Made by a program: the position numbers and the translations under genes
The notes under the pieces: generated by a model
What the model was told of the DNA's origin: nothing
Database searches by the model: none
Seen by the model: the letters and a program-made list of their open reading frames with translations, nothing else
Part shown: one piece after another, positions 38,700 through 47,362 of the stretch
How positions within the stretch are numbered: the first letter of the stretch is position 1
Layout of the letters: the number at the start of each line of letters is the position of its first letter
DNA from: Sphingomonas abietis
GTDB taxonomy: Bacteria > Pseudomonadota > Alphaproteobacteria > Sphingomonadales > Sphingomonadaceae
Length of the DNA stretch: 64,000 bases
Direction of reading: 5' to 3'
NCBI RefSeq assembly: GCF_027625475.1
Contig: NZ_CP115174.1
Coordinates: 2,887,001-2,951,000, forward strand

Positions 38700-41600
38700 A
38701 TGTCGCCTGTCGGCCGTTCGCTATTCCGCATCGCAGCCCTGCTTGCCAGCACGGCGCCCATCGGTTGGGTCCAGGCGGCAACGCTGTCCGATCCCGCTCT
38801 GGTGGATGGGCGCGGACCCTATGACATCTCGATCCTCGCCGGCGGCATCGGCAGCGACGCCGCGCTGACCGGGCAGGCCCAGCTCGCCGCGACCGGCGAT
38901 GTCTGGTCGATCAGCGGCTGGGTGCGGATCGACGTGCCGGCCAAGGGCGAGGTCACCATCGCCGCGATCGGTGATCCGGCGGGCCTGCGCCGCGCGATCG
39001 GGCTGGACGACGGCCATCTGAGTTTCCGCACCGCGGACGCCATGCTGCGAGCACCCGCCACGATCGCGCCCGCCCGCTGGACGCTGGTGGGGGCCAGTTC
39101 GGATGGCCACACCGTCTCGCTCTATGTCGATGGCCGGCTGGTGGCAGCCAAGGCGATGGCGGTGCCGGCCGTCGCCCCGCATCTCGCGCTCGCACCGGTC
39201 GTCGCCGGACACGCCCATTTCGGCGGCGCGCTGATCGGGCTGACGGTGCTGCCGCAGGCGATGCCGGCGCAGGCCTTCGCCGATGCCGCGCGCACGAAGC
39301 CCGATCCGTCGCTGGTCGCCTTCCAGAAGCCCGGCCAGGGCTGGGACTGGCAGGAGAAGAATTGGCGCGGCCTGTTCCAGCCGCAGGACGCCGCGACCTT
39401 GCCGACCGGCCACACCCCGCCATCGGCCCCGGTCGCGACCCCGCCCACCGACACCGCGCCGCTGACGAAGCTGGCCGAGGACCGCTGGCAGATCGGCGGC
39501 TGGAAGCTCGCCGCCGCGCCGGACGTGACCGGGGACGGCGCCGCGATCAGCCGCGACGGCTTCGACACCGCACATTGGTATGCCGCCACCGTGCCCGGCA
39601 CGGTGCTGACCACGCTCGTCGCGCGCGGCGTCTATCCCGATCCCGGCTACGGCCTCAACAACCTCGCCATCCCCGAAAAGCTGAGCCGGCAGGATTGGTG
39701 GTATCGCACCGGCTTCGACCTGCCGGCGCAGGCCGGCGGCCGGCACCAGTATCTGCTGTTCAAGGGCATCAACTATGCCGCCCAGATCTGGGTGAACGGC
39801 CGGCAGGTCGGCCGGATCGAAGGGGCCTTCATCCGCGGCCGGTACGATGTGACCCCGTGGCTGGTCCCCGGCCACAATATCGTGGCGGTGAAGATCACCC
39901 CGCCGCCCCATCCCGGCATCCCGGACGAGGAATCGATCGCGCGCGGCCCCGGCAACAATGGCGGCCAGATGGCGCTCGACGGGCCGAGCTTCATGGCGAC
40001 CGAAGGATGGGACTGGATTCCCGGTGTCCGCGATCGCGATATCGGCCTGTGGCAGCCGGTCGAACTGCTCTCCACCGGCAGCGTCCGCGTCGGCGATCCG
40101 CAGGTGGTGACCAAGCTCCCCCTGCCCGCCATCGACAGCGCCGACGTGACGATCCGCGTGCCGATATCGAACGATGGCGCCGCCCCCGTCTCCACCACTG
40201 TCACCGCCGCGTTCGAGGGGGTGAGCGTCTCGCGCACCGTCAGCGCGCCGCCGGGCGCGAGCGAGGTCGTGTTCGCGCCCGCCGATTTCGCGCAGCTCCA
40301 CGTCGCCCAGCCGAAGCTCTGGTGGCCCAATGGCTATGGCGCGCAGAATCTCTACACGCTGACCGCCACCGCGAGCGTCGACGGCGCCGTCTCCGATCGC
40401 CAGCAGCGCCGCTTCGGGATGCGCGAGATGACCTACGGCCTCTCGCTGTTCGCGCCCGACGGCCAGCTGCGCCGGGTGGTGATCGATCCCACGATGGCGC
40501 ACCAGCGCGGCGAGGATCTGGTCGCGCTGAAGCATCTCGACATCAAGCAGACGCCGACCGGCTGGGCGGAATCGCTGACGCCTGCCGGCGCCGTCTCGCC
40601 GGCGGTGCGGGATGTCCCCTCCGAAATGCCCGAGCCGCATCTGACGATCTACGTCAACGGCGTCCGCATCGCGGCGCGCGGCGGCAATTGGGGCATGGAC
40701 GATTATATGAAGCGCGTCTCCCGCGCGCGGCTGGAACCCTATTTCCGCCTCCACAAGGAGGCCAATATCGACATCATCCGCAACTGGGTGGGCCAGAATA
40801 CCGAGGACGTCTTCTACGATCTCGCCGACGAATATGGCATGCTGATCCTCAACGATTTCTGGGAATCGACGCAGGATTACCAGAATGAGGCCGAGAATCC
40901 CGATCTGCTGCTCAAGAATGCGGCGGACGTGATCGCGCGCTATCGCAACCATCCTTCGATCGCCCTGTGGTTCGGCCGCAACGAGGGCGTGCCGCAGCCG
41001 ATCGTCAACGAAGGGCTGGACCATCTCGTCCAGACGCTCGACGGCACGCGCTATTATACCGGCAGCTCCAACCGGGTCGGGCTGCAGAATAGCGGGCCGT
41101 ATAATTATCGCCCGCCCGTCGGCTATTTCACCGATCTCGCCACCGGCTTCTCGGTGGAGACCGGCACCCCCTCGCTGGCCACGCTGGAGGCGGTGCAGGC
41201 GATGGTGCCGCCCGCCGATCGCTGGCCGATCAGCGATACGCTGGCCTATCATGATTGGCACATCGGCGGGAACGGCGACGTGAAGACGTTCATGGACGCG
41301 CTGACCACGCAGCTCGGCGAGCCGACCAGCCTCGAGGATTTCGAGCGCAAGGCGCAGATGTTCAACTACGTCAATTATCGCGCGATCTTCGAAGGCTTCA
41401 ACGCGCATCTGTGGACCAGGGACAGCGGCCGCCTGCTGTGGATGACCCAGCCCGCCTGGCCGTCCAACCACTGGCAGATCCTCAGCCATGATTATGACAC
41501 GCAGGCGAGCTTCTACGGCGTGAAGACCGCGCTTCAGCCGGTCCATGTCCAGCTCAATCTGCCCGATTACGCGATCGCCATCGCCAACACGACGCGCGAG

Positions 41601-42143
41601 CCGGCCGATGGCCTGACGATGCGCGCGCAGGTGGTGGACGTCTCCGGCCGCAGCCTGCTCGATCGCAGCGAGACCGTCGCCGCGCCGGCCAACCAGACGA
41701 CGACTCTGAAGCCGCTCGCCCTGCAGGCGCTGCTCGATACCCAGGGGCTGGTGCTGGTGGAATTGTCGCTCACCGATCGCGGCGGACACCAGATCAGCCG
41801 CAACGTCTATTGGCAGGGCAAGGACGATGCCGCCTATCGCGCGCTCTCGACCATGCCGCAGCAGGCGCTGACCGCCACCGCGCGGCGATCGGGTGACGGC
41901 ATCGCGGTGGAGCTCACCAACCACGGCACCACGCCGCTGCTCGAAGCCAAGCTGACATTGGTGGATGCCAAGGGCGAGCGGGTGCTGCCCGCCTTCTACA
42001 GCGACAATTATGTCAGCCTGCTGCCCGGCGAGAGCCGCACCGTCACCATCACGACGATGGACGGCGTGCAACCGGCGGGCACCGCTGCGGCGGTGAATGT
42101 GCGGGGCTGGAACGTGACGCCGGCCAGCGTCCCGATCGGCTAG
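38700..42143 (+). CDS. GH2 beta-mannosidase/exo-glucosaminidase-like enzyme with N-terminal LamG-like domain
   Basis: 1147 residues from the ATG at 38700, preceded by GGGGAG; the frame is open 85 codons upstream but contains no conserved sequence. A signal peptide (about 1-28) is followed by a LamG/concanavalin-type domain (about 35-190, WSISGWVRID, GHTVSLYVDGRLVAAK). The GH2 sugar-binding domain (QDWWYRTGFDLP, NYAAQIWVNGRQVG), an Ig-like domain, and the TIM barrel follow, the last with ARGGNWGMDDY and DIIRNWVGQNTEDVFYDLADEYG. The acid/base Glu lies in LWFGRNEG and the nucleophile Glu in FSVETGTPS. C-terminal beta domains close it. Similar enzymes remove terminal beta-mannose or beta-glucosamine. 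Confidence 0.88.
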   Translation: MSPVGRSLFRIAALLASTAPIGWVQAATLSDPALVDGRGPYDISILAGGIGSDAALTGQAQLAATGDVWSISGWVRIDVPAKGEVTIAAIGDPAGLRRAIGLDDGHLSFRTADAMLRAPATIAPARWTLVGASSDGHTVSLYVDGRLVAAKAMAVPAVAPHLALAPVVAGHAHFGGALIGLTVLPQAMPAQAFADAARTKPDPSLVAFQKPGQGWDWQEKNWRGLFQPQDAATLPTGHTPPSAPVATPPTDTAPLTKLAEDRWQIGGWKLAAAPDVTGDGAAISRDGFDTAHWYAATVPGTVLTTLVARGVYPDPGYGLNNLAIPEKLSRQDWWYRTGFDLPAQAGGRHQYLLFKGINYAAQIWVNGRQVGRIEGAFIRGRYDVTPWLVPGHNIVAVKITPPPHPGIPDEESIARGPGNNGGQMALDGPSFMATEGWDWIPGVRDRDIGLWQPVELLSTGSVRVGDPQVVTKLPLPAIDSADVTIRVPISNDGAAPVSTTVTAAFEGVSVSRTVSAPPGASEVVFAPADFAQLHVAQPKLWWPNGYGAQNLYTLTATASVDGAVSDRQQRRFGMREMTYGLSLFAPDGQLRRVVIDPTMAHQRGEDLVALKHLDIKQTPTGWAESLTPAGAVSPAVRDVPSEMPEPHLTIYVNGVRIAARGGNWGMDDYMKRVSRARLEPYFRLHKEANIDIIRNWVGQNTEDVFYDLADEYGMLILNDFWESTQDYQNEAENPDLLLKNAADVIARYRNHPSIALWFGRNEGVPQPIVNEGLDHLVQTLDGTRYYTGSSNRVGLQNSGPYNYRPPVGYFTDLATGFSVETGTPSLATLEAVQAMVPPADRWPISDTLAYHDWHIGGNGDVKTFMDALTTQLGEPTSLEDFERKAQMFNYVNYRAIFEGFNAHLWTRDSGRLLWMTQPAWPSNHWQILSHDYDTQASFYGVKTALQPVHVQLNLPDYAIAIANTTREPADGLTMRAQVVDVSGRSLLDRSETVAAPANQTTTLKPLALQALLDTQGLVLVELSLTDRGGHQISRNVYWQGKDDAAYRALSTMPQQALTATARRSGDGIAVELTNHGTTPLLEAKLTLVDAKGERVLPAFYSDNYVSLLPGESRTVTITTMDGVQPAGTAAAVNVRGWNVTPASVPIG

Positions 42144-42154
42144 GGATGATCAGG

Positions 42155-42182
42155 GAGGGTCTGCCTGATCGGGCAGACCCTC
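42155..42182. terminator. Bidirectional terminator between the GH2 and MFS genes
   Basis: GAGGGTCTGCC (42155-42165), loop TGATCG, GGCAGACCCTC (42172-42182): perfect 11-bp stem between two convergent genes. Confidence 0.75.
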
Positions 42183-42191
42183 TCCGAAGGC

Positions 42192-43487
42192 TCAATGCCC
42201 GGCGGGCATCGCCAGCGGCTTGTGGTCGGCGCCCTTCACCCGCGCGGCGGCGACCGCGAAGACCAAGATGCCGATATAGCCGATCACCGGCACGATGAAG
42301 GCCTCGCCGAAGCTGCCCGTCGCATCGGTGATCCGGCCGGCGATCCACGGCAGGATCGCGCCGCCCACGATCGCCACGCACAGCACGCCCGAGGTCGCGG
42401 ACGGCGGCACCGACGAGCGCTGCATCGTCAGCGAGAACAAGGTCGGGAACATGATCGAGTTGAACAGGCCCATCGACAGCGCACACCAGGCGGCGGTCGG
42501 CCCGTGCAGCGTGAAGGCGGCGATCGCCAGCACCACATTGGCGGCGACCATGATGCTCAGCAGCACGCCGGCCGGCACCACGGTCAGCAGCGCGCTGCCG
42601 ATGAAGCGGCCGACCAGCGCGCCGCCCCAGTAATAATAAGCGGTCATCGATCCGGCGACGGCGAGGCTGACGCCCAGCACCTCCGGCCGGTTGAGATAGT
42701 TGATCATCAGCGACCCGATCGTCACCTCGGAACCGACATAGAGGAACACCGCCGCCGCGCCCGACAGCGCCCAGCCCGAACGCAGCGCCGCGAACGGCGA
42801 CACCGCATCGCCATTGGCGTTGCCGCCATGCGGCACGGCCTGCTCGATCCGGTTGCGCATCACGAAGATCAGCGCCAGCAGCGCCAGCAGGAATACCGCG
42901 ATCACCAGGAAGGCGTGGTTGACCGCCGCCAGCCCCGCGAGGCGCGATGCCTCGTCGGTGATCGTCGCCCCGCCATGCTTGAACACGTCGCCGGACAGCA
43001 TCACCCGCGCGCCGAGATCGACGCCGAGCACCACGCCGAGCGAATTGAACGCCTGCGCGAAGGTGAGTCGGAAATGCGCCTTTTCGGGCGCGCCCAATGC
43101 CACGGTGAGCGGGTTCGCCGCGACCTGCAGCGCGGTGATGCCGGCGGCCAGGGTGAACAGCGCCACCAGCACCAGCACATAGGTCTGCACCGCCGAGGCG
43201 ACCAGCACGATCATGCAGCCGGCGATCATCACGCCCAGCGCCGCCATGATGGTGCGGCTCGGGCCGAGCCGGCCGAGCACGGCGGCGGCGGGCAGCGAGA
43301 AGACGCCATAGGCCAGGAAGAAGGCGAACTGGGTCAGCATCGCCTCGGCCGTCGTCAGGCTGTAGATGCCGCGCAGCGCCGCGATCAGCGGATCATTGTT
43401 GGAGGTGATGAACCCCCAGGCGAAAAACAGGCAGGTCACGGTGATGAAGGAGGGCAAGGTGCCCCTCGCCGAACGGCCACTGGTCAT
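42192..43487 (-). CDS. MFS sugar:H+ symporter, FucP family
   Basis: 431 residues from the ATG at 43487 with GGAGAGG upstream; twelve predicted membrane segments. FucP-type sequence: FITVTCLFFAWGFITSNNDPLI near the N-terminus, AAGITALQVAANPLTVALG, and RLTFAQAFNSLGVVLG. Family members import L-fucose, glucose/galactose or N-acetylglucosamine with protons across the inner membrane. Here it probably takes up monosaccharides freed in the periplasm by the neighbouring glycosidases. It is divergent from the SGNH esterase gene with a 197-base gap. Confidence 0.9.
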   Translation of the reverse strand: MTSGRSARGTLPSFITVTCLFFAWGFITSNNDPLIAALRGIYSLTTAEAMLTQFAFFLAYGVFSLPAAAVLGRLGPSRTIMAALGVMIAGCMIVLVASAVQTYVLVLVALFTLAAGITALQVAANPLTVALGAPEKAHFRLTFAQAFNSLGVVLGVDLGARVMLSGDVFKHGGATITDEASRLAGLAAVNHAFLVIAVFLLALLALIFVMRNRIEQAVPHGGNANGDAVSPFAALRSGWALSGAAAVFLYVGSEVTIGSLMINYLNRPEVLGVSLAVAGSMTAYYYWGGALVGRFIGSALLTVVPAGVLLSIMVAANVVLAIAAFTLHGPTAAWCALSMGLFNSIMFPTLFSLTMQRSSVPPSATSGVLCVAIVGGAILPWIAGRITDATGSFGEAFIVPVIGYIGILVFAVAAARVKGADHKPLAMPAGH

Positions 43488-43607
43488 CGAAATCCTCTCC
43501 TTCACGCAATCTGGGGCGCGCTCGGGCCGGAATGCGCGAGCGATGACGTCGCTGTCAATCTTCCTCCCCCCATTTCCGCCGCCAAGTTCTGGTCCCGTAC
43601 CCCTTAA

Positions 43608-43629
43608 AGAAATCGATTTGCATTTTTCG
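43608..43629 (+). promoter_or_regulatory. AT-rich motif between the MFS and SGNH esterase genes
   Basis: Begins AGAAATCGATTTGCATTTTTCG and contains the 10-bp palindrome AAATCGATTT. It shares the AGAAAT..TTG..TTTTT core with 37495-37518 and 38671-38687, and lies 55 bases before the esterase start. Confidence 0.4.
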
Positions 43630-43684
43630 ACGGGGCATGGTTGCTTGGCCGAATGGGGCGCCAGACCCCGATGGAGATGGTCCG

Positions 43685-44446
43685 ATGCGTGCTGCCCCCC
43701 TCGCCCTGATCGCGCTCGCCGCTGCCAGCCCCCTTGCCGCCGCGCAGACACCCGCCGAAATCGCCGCCGGCAACGCCGCTGCCGAACAGCGGCTGCATGA
43801 CGATTGGGCGTGGATGGACCGCTACAAAGCCGAGGACGCTGCGCTGCCGCCCCGATCGGACGCACCGCGCGTGGTGTTCATCGGCGATTCGATCACCCAG
43901 ATGTGGCGGGATGCGCGACCCGCCTTCTTCGTCGCCGGCCGCATCGGGCGGGGCATTGGTGGCCAGACGACGCCGCAGATGCTGGTCCGTTTCCGGCAGG
44001 ATGTGATCGCGCTCCACCCCGCCGTGGTCCAGATCATGGCCGGCACCAACGATATCGCCAGCAACACCGGCCCGATGACCGCCGAGGAGACCGAAGCCAA
44101 TATCCGCACGATGACGGAGCTGGCCCAGGTCCATGGCATCCGGGTGATCCTCGGCTCGATCCCGCCGGCCTCGCATTTCGCCTGGCGCCCCGGGCTGGAA
44201 GTGACCCGCAAGATCGAGACGCTCGACGCCTGGCTGAAGGCCTATGCGGCACGGACGGGATCGGTCTATGCCGATTACTGGTCCGCCTTGCAGGATGGCC
44301 AGGGCGGGTTCCGCGCCGACTGGACGATCGACGGCGTCCATCCCAACCCGACCGGCTATGACCAGATGATCCCGGTGGCGCAAAGGGCGATCGCGGAGGC
44401 GTTGGCCAAGCCCGCCCCCGCCCCGCTGGCCATCGCCGACCAATGA
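43685..44446 (+). CDS. SGNH/GDSL-family secreted esterase
   Basis: 253 residues from the ATG at 43685, with a signal peptide (MRAAPLALIALAAASPLAAAQ). All four SGNH blocks are present: GDSIT with Ser69, GxxxQT around Gly93, GTND with Asn122, and DGVHP with Asp216 and His219. This subgroup resembles the PAF acetylhydrolase-like and carbohydrate acetylesterase enzymes; in a glycosidase locus, removal of acetyl groups from oligosaccharides is the likely job (inference). The stop overlaps the next gene by four bases. Confidence 0.88.
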   Translation: MRAAPLALIALAAASPLAAAQTPAEIAAGNAAAEQRLHDDWAWMDRYKAEDAALPPRSDAPRVVFIGDSITQMWRDARPAFFVAGRIGRGIGGQTTPQMLVRFRQDVIALHPAVVQIMAGTNDIASNTGPMTAEETEANIRTMTELAQVHGIRVILGSIPPASHFAWRPGLEVTRKIETLDAWLKAYAARTGSVYADYWSALQDGQGGFRADWTIDGVHPNPTGYDQMIPVAQRAIAEALAKPAPAPLAIADQ

Positions 44447-45921
44447 TCCCGGCGCTGCTCGGCCTTGCGCTATCGGCGGCGTCCGCGTCGGCGTCGGTCG
44501 TTCCCGTTGCGCCAGCCGTGATGACCAGCGAAGGCCCGCTCGTCGGCGCGCGCGAGGCAGATGGCAGCATCGCCTTCCGCGGCATACCCTATGCCCGGCC
44601 GCCGGTCGGCCCGCTGCGCTGGAAGCCGCCGCAGCCGATCCGCTGGTCCGCGCCGCGCGCCGCGATCAAGGCCGGATCGGCCTGCCCGCAAAGCGATTAT
44701 GGAGTATGGAATCGCAAGGATGCGATCGCGGGCCGCGAGGATTGCCTGACGCTCGAACTGCGGACCCCAACGCTCACCCCGGCCCGTCCCCTACCGGTGA
44801 TGGTGTGGATCCATGGCGGCGGCAATCGCGGCGGATCGGGGATGGGCAATATCGATTCCGATCTGGTCTCGCACGGCGTCGTGCTGGTCGATCTCAACTA
44901 TCGGCTGGGCGCGCTGGGCTTCCTGTCGCACCCGGCGCTGAGCGCGGAATCGCCGCGCCGTGCCTCCGGCAATTACGGGCTGATGGACCAGCAGGCGGCG
45001 CTGCGCTGGGTGAAGGCCAATATCGCCCGCTTCGGCGGCGATCCGGCGCGGATCACGATCTTCGGGGAATCGGCGGGCGGGCAGGATGTCGGCATCCAGC
45101 GGCTGCTCCCCGCCAACCGGGGATTGTTCGCCGGCGCGATCGAGCAGAGCGGCTCCCCGGCCTTCGGCGTCCCCACGCGCAGCCTGGCGGAGGCCGAGGC
45201 ACTGGGTGAGCGGCTCGCCCGCCTGGCCGGCGCGCCCGCCGATGCCGATGCCGCGACGATGCGCAGCCTGCCGGTCGCAGCCCTGCTCCGCGCCGGCGAC
45301 GCCGTGCATGTCCCCAGCGTCGGCGACGACAGCTTCGTCTGGCTGCAGATGACGGTGGATGGCGTGGTGCTGCCCGATACCCCGTCCCGCCTGCTGGCCA
45401 AGGCGGCGAACCCGGCGCCGCTGATCATCGGCACCAACCTGCATGAATTCACCCCGACCGACATCAAGGGCGACGCGCGCGCCGTGATCCGCCAGCGCTT
45501 CGGAAAGGATGGCCCCACGGTCTTCGCGCATTACGGCCTGTCCAAGCCCGGCCCGGTGTCCGAGGACAGAGCGCTCGACATCGCGACCGACCTCATCTTC
45601 CGCTGTCCGTCCGAGGTGGTGGCGCGGACGCGAAGCGGCGGGCCGGCATGGATGTACCGCTTCGATCATGCCGATGCCGACGGCACGCCTGTCACCCATG
45701 GATCGGATATCGGATCGGTCATGCACCGGGGCACGGGGGGCGCCGCGACGATGCAGGATTATTGGCTGGCCTTCGCGCGCACCGGCCGCCCCGAGGCCGC
45801 CGGCCTGCCGGCATGGCCGCGCTTCGCCGCCAGCCGCCGCATGGTGCTGCACTTCGGCCAGGACGCCACCGCCGTGAGGGAGGCCACCGATCCGGTCTGC
45901 CCCCTGACCCGCACGCCCTGA
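44443..45921 (+). CDS. Type-B carboxylesterase, secreted
   Basis: 492 residues. The signal peptide covers about 1-18. Alpha/beta-hydrolase of the carboxylesterase/lipase type B family: FRGIPYARPPVGPLRW near the N-terminus, the oxyanion-hole segment VWIHGGGN, the nucleophile elbow FGESAGG with Ser210, and a His in THGSDIG as a likely triad member. It starts in an ATGA overlap with the SGNH esterase, so both are made together, probably as complementary de-esterifying enzymes. The stop lies eight bases from the end of the convergent ROK regulator gene. Confidence 0.88.
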   Translation: MIPALLGLALSAASASASVVPVAPAVMTSEGPLVGAREADGSIAFRGIPYARPPVGPLRWKPPQPIRWSAPRAAIKAGSACPQSDYGVWNRKDAIAGREDCLTLELRTPTLTPARPLPVMVWIHGGGNRGGSGMGNIDSDLVSHGVVLVDLNYRLGALGFLSHPALSAESPRRASGNYGLMDQQAALRWVKANIARFGGDPARITIFGESAGGQDVGIQRLLPANRGLFAGAIEQSGSPAFGVPTRSLAEAEALGERLARLAGAPADADAATMRSLPVAALLRAGDAVHVPSVGDDSFVWLQMTVDGVVLPDTPSRLLAKAANPAPLIIGTNLHEFTPTDIKGDARAVIRQRFGKDGPTVFAHYGLSKPGPVSEDRALDIATDLIFRCPSEVVARTRSGGPAWMYRFDHADADGTPVTHGSDIGSVMHRGTGGAATMQDYWLAFARTGRPEAAGLPAWPRFAASRRMVLHFGQDATAVREATDPVCPLTRTP

Positions 45922-45929
45922 AAGGCCGC

Positions 45930-47174
45930 TCAGTCGTGGCCGACCTTCATCAGGATATTGTCCGAGGGGAAGACCGCGTCGTTGAACGGCAGGATCGCCG
46001 CGCCCACCGCCGGTGCATCGGCGGCCAGATCGGCGCGGATCACCGGCGCGAGACTGGGCAGGCCCGCTCCTTCGGCCGCGAGCCGTTCGTTCACTGCCAC
46101 GGCCAGCCGCTCGATCAGGTCGGCCGGCAGGCGTCCGCCGATCAGCACCGCCTCGGGGTTGACCAAGCAGTTCACCGCGGTCAGCGGCGCGACCAGATCG
46201 GTGGCGGCGCGATCGATCCAGCGATCGATCACCGTAGCGACGGGGGCGGTCGGCTGCTCCAGTTCGGCCGGCGACGCGATCGACAGCCCGTCCGCCTCCA
46301 GCATCGCATAGAGGGCGGAAAGCGACACGCTGTCCTGCAACATGTGTCCGCCGCTGCTCGGCAGGAAGCCGATCTCGCCGCTGCGCCCGGTGGCGCCGCG
46401 ATAATAGCCGCCGTCGATCACCAGCCCGCCGCCGAGGCCCGCCGTCAGCAGCAGGTAGAAGAAGCTCGAATGGAGCAGACCGGCGCCAAATTGCGCCTCA
46501 CCGATGGCCGCGGCGGCGGCGTCATTGTCGCAATAGACCGGCCACGGCATCACCGCCGCGAACAGCGCCACCACATCCACCTCGTTCCACAGCTCATAGC
46601 CTTCGGGGCGGTGCGGCAGCGCGACGCTGCCCAGCCCGTCCGGCAAAGCGACGCCGATGCCCAGCACGCGATCCGCATCGATCGCGCCGGAGGCGAGGAT
46701 CGCGTCGACCACCTCGCGGACATGCGCCACTACCTGATCGGGCATCGGGAAGGCGATCTCGCGCGTCTCGCGGGCGCGGACATTGCCGGCGAGATCGAGC
46801 GCGACGACGCTGACATGATCGCGATCGATGTTCACGCCGATGCCGAAGCAGCCATCGGGGTTGATGGCGAAGCGCAATGCCGGCTGCCCGCGCCCGCCCA
46901 CCCGCTTGCCGGCGTTCAGGATCAGGCCGCGATCGAGCAGGCGCTTGGTGATGTTGGCGATCGTCGGCACGGTCAGCCCGGTCTGCTCGACGATCTCGGC
47001 GCGGGTGATATGCTCGGAGATGCGAACCGCCTGCAACACGATACGCTGGTTATAGTCGCCCGCCCGCGCCAGATTGGTGCCGGACAGGCTGGTGGCCAGC
47101 CTCGCGCCGCGCTCTTCGCCCCGTTCGGCGCCATTCGAACCGGCGGCGCGATTGTTGCGATAATCGATCTTCAT
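45930..47174 (-). CDS. ROK-family transcriptional repressor (NagC/XylR type)
   Basis: 414 residues. An N-terminal winged helix (about 40-95) has NQRIVLQAVRISEHITRAEIVEQTGLTVPTIANITKRLLDRGLI; a ROK sugar-binding domain follows, with FGIGVNIDRDHVSVVALDLAG and YLLLTAGLGGGLVIDGG. The Cys-rich zinc motif of ROK kinases (CxCGxxGCxE) is replaced by FLPSSGGHMLQDSVS, so kinase activity is unlikely. It lies in the middle of the glycosidase locus, divergent from the GH3 gene, and is the obvious candidate for a sugar-responsive repressor of the locus. Confidence 0.9.
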   Translation of the reverse strand: MKIDYRNNRAAGSNGAERGEERGARLATSLSGTNLARAGDYNQRIVLQAVRISEHITRAEIVEQTGLTVPTIANITKRLLDRGLILNAGKRVGGRGQPALRFAINPDGCFGIGVNIDRDHVSVVALDLAGNVRARETREIAFPMPDQVVAHVREVVDAILASGAIDADRVLGIGVALPDGLGSVALPHRPEGYELWNEVDVVALFAAVMPWPVYCDNDAAAAAIGEAQFGAGLLHSSFFYLLLTAGLGGGLVIDGGYYRGATGRSGEIGFLPSSGGHMLQDSVSLSALYAMLEADGLSIASPAELEQPTAPVATVIDRWIDRAATDLVAPLTAVNCLVNPEAVLIGGRLPADLIERLAVAVNERLAAEGAGLPSLAPVIRADLAADAPAVGAAILPFNDAVFPSDNILMKVGHD

Positions 47175-47362
47175 GCCGGAACGTCACTCCTTCGCCGGCC
47201 CCCATGTCGTCGCGGCCGGATGGCGCTGGCCACGTGGGGCGGCGGCGCCTGTGTCGCGCAAGCATCGCCTTTCCGCAATGGCACGCGCTCTTCGGATCGC
47301 CGCGAACCCCACGCCCCGCCATGCAGGCGCAACCGATATCATAAGACAGGGAGAGAGAAATC

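Noticed and set aside
38721..42071. 1116-codon open frame antisense to the GH2 gene
   Set aside because: Same antisense artefact of high G+C; GH2 catalytic motifs are unambiguous on the other strand.
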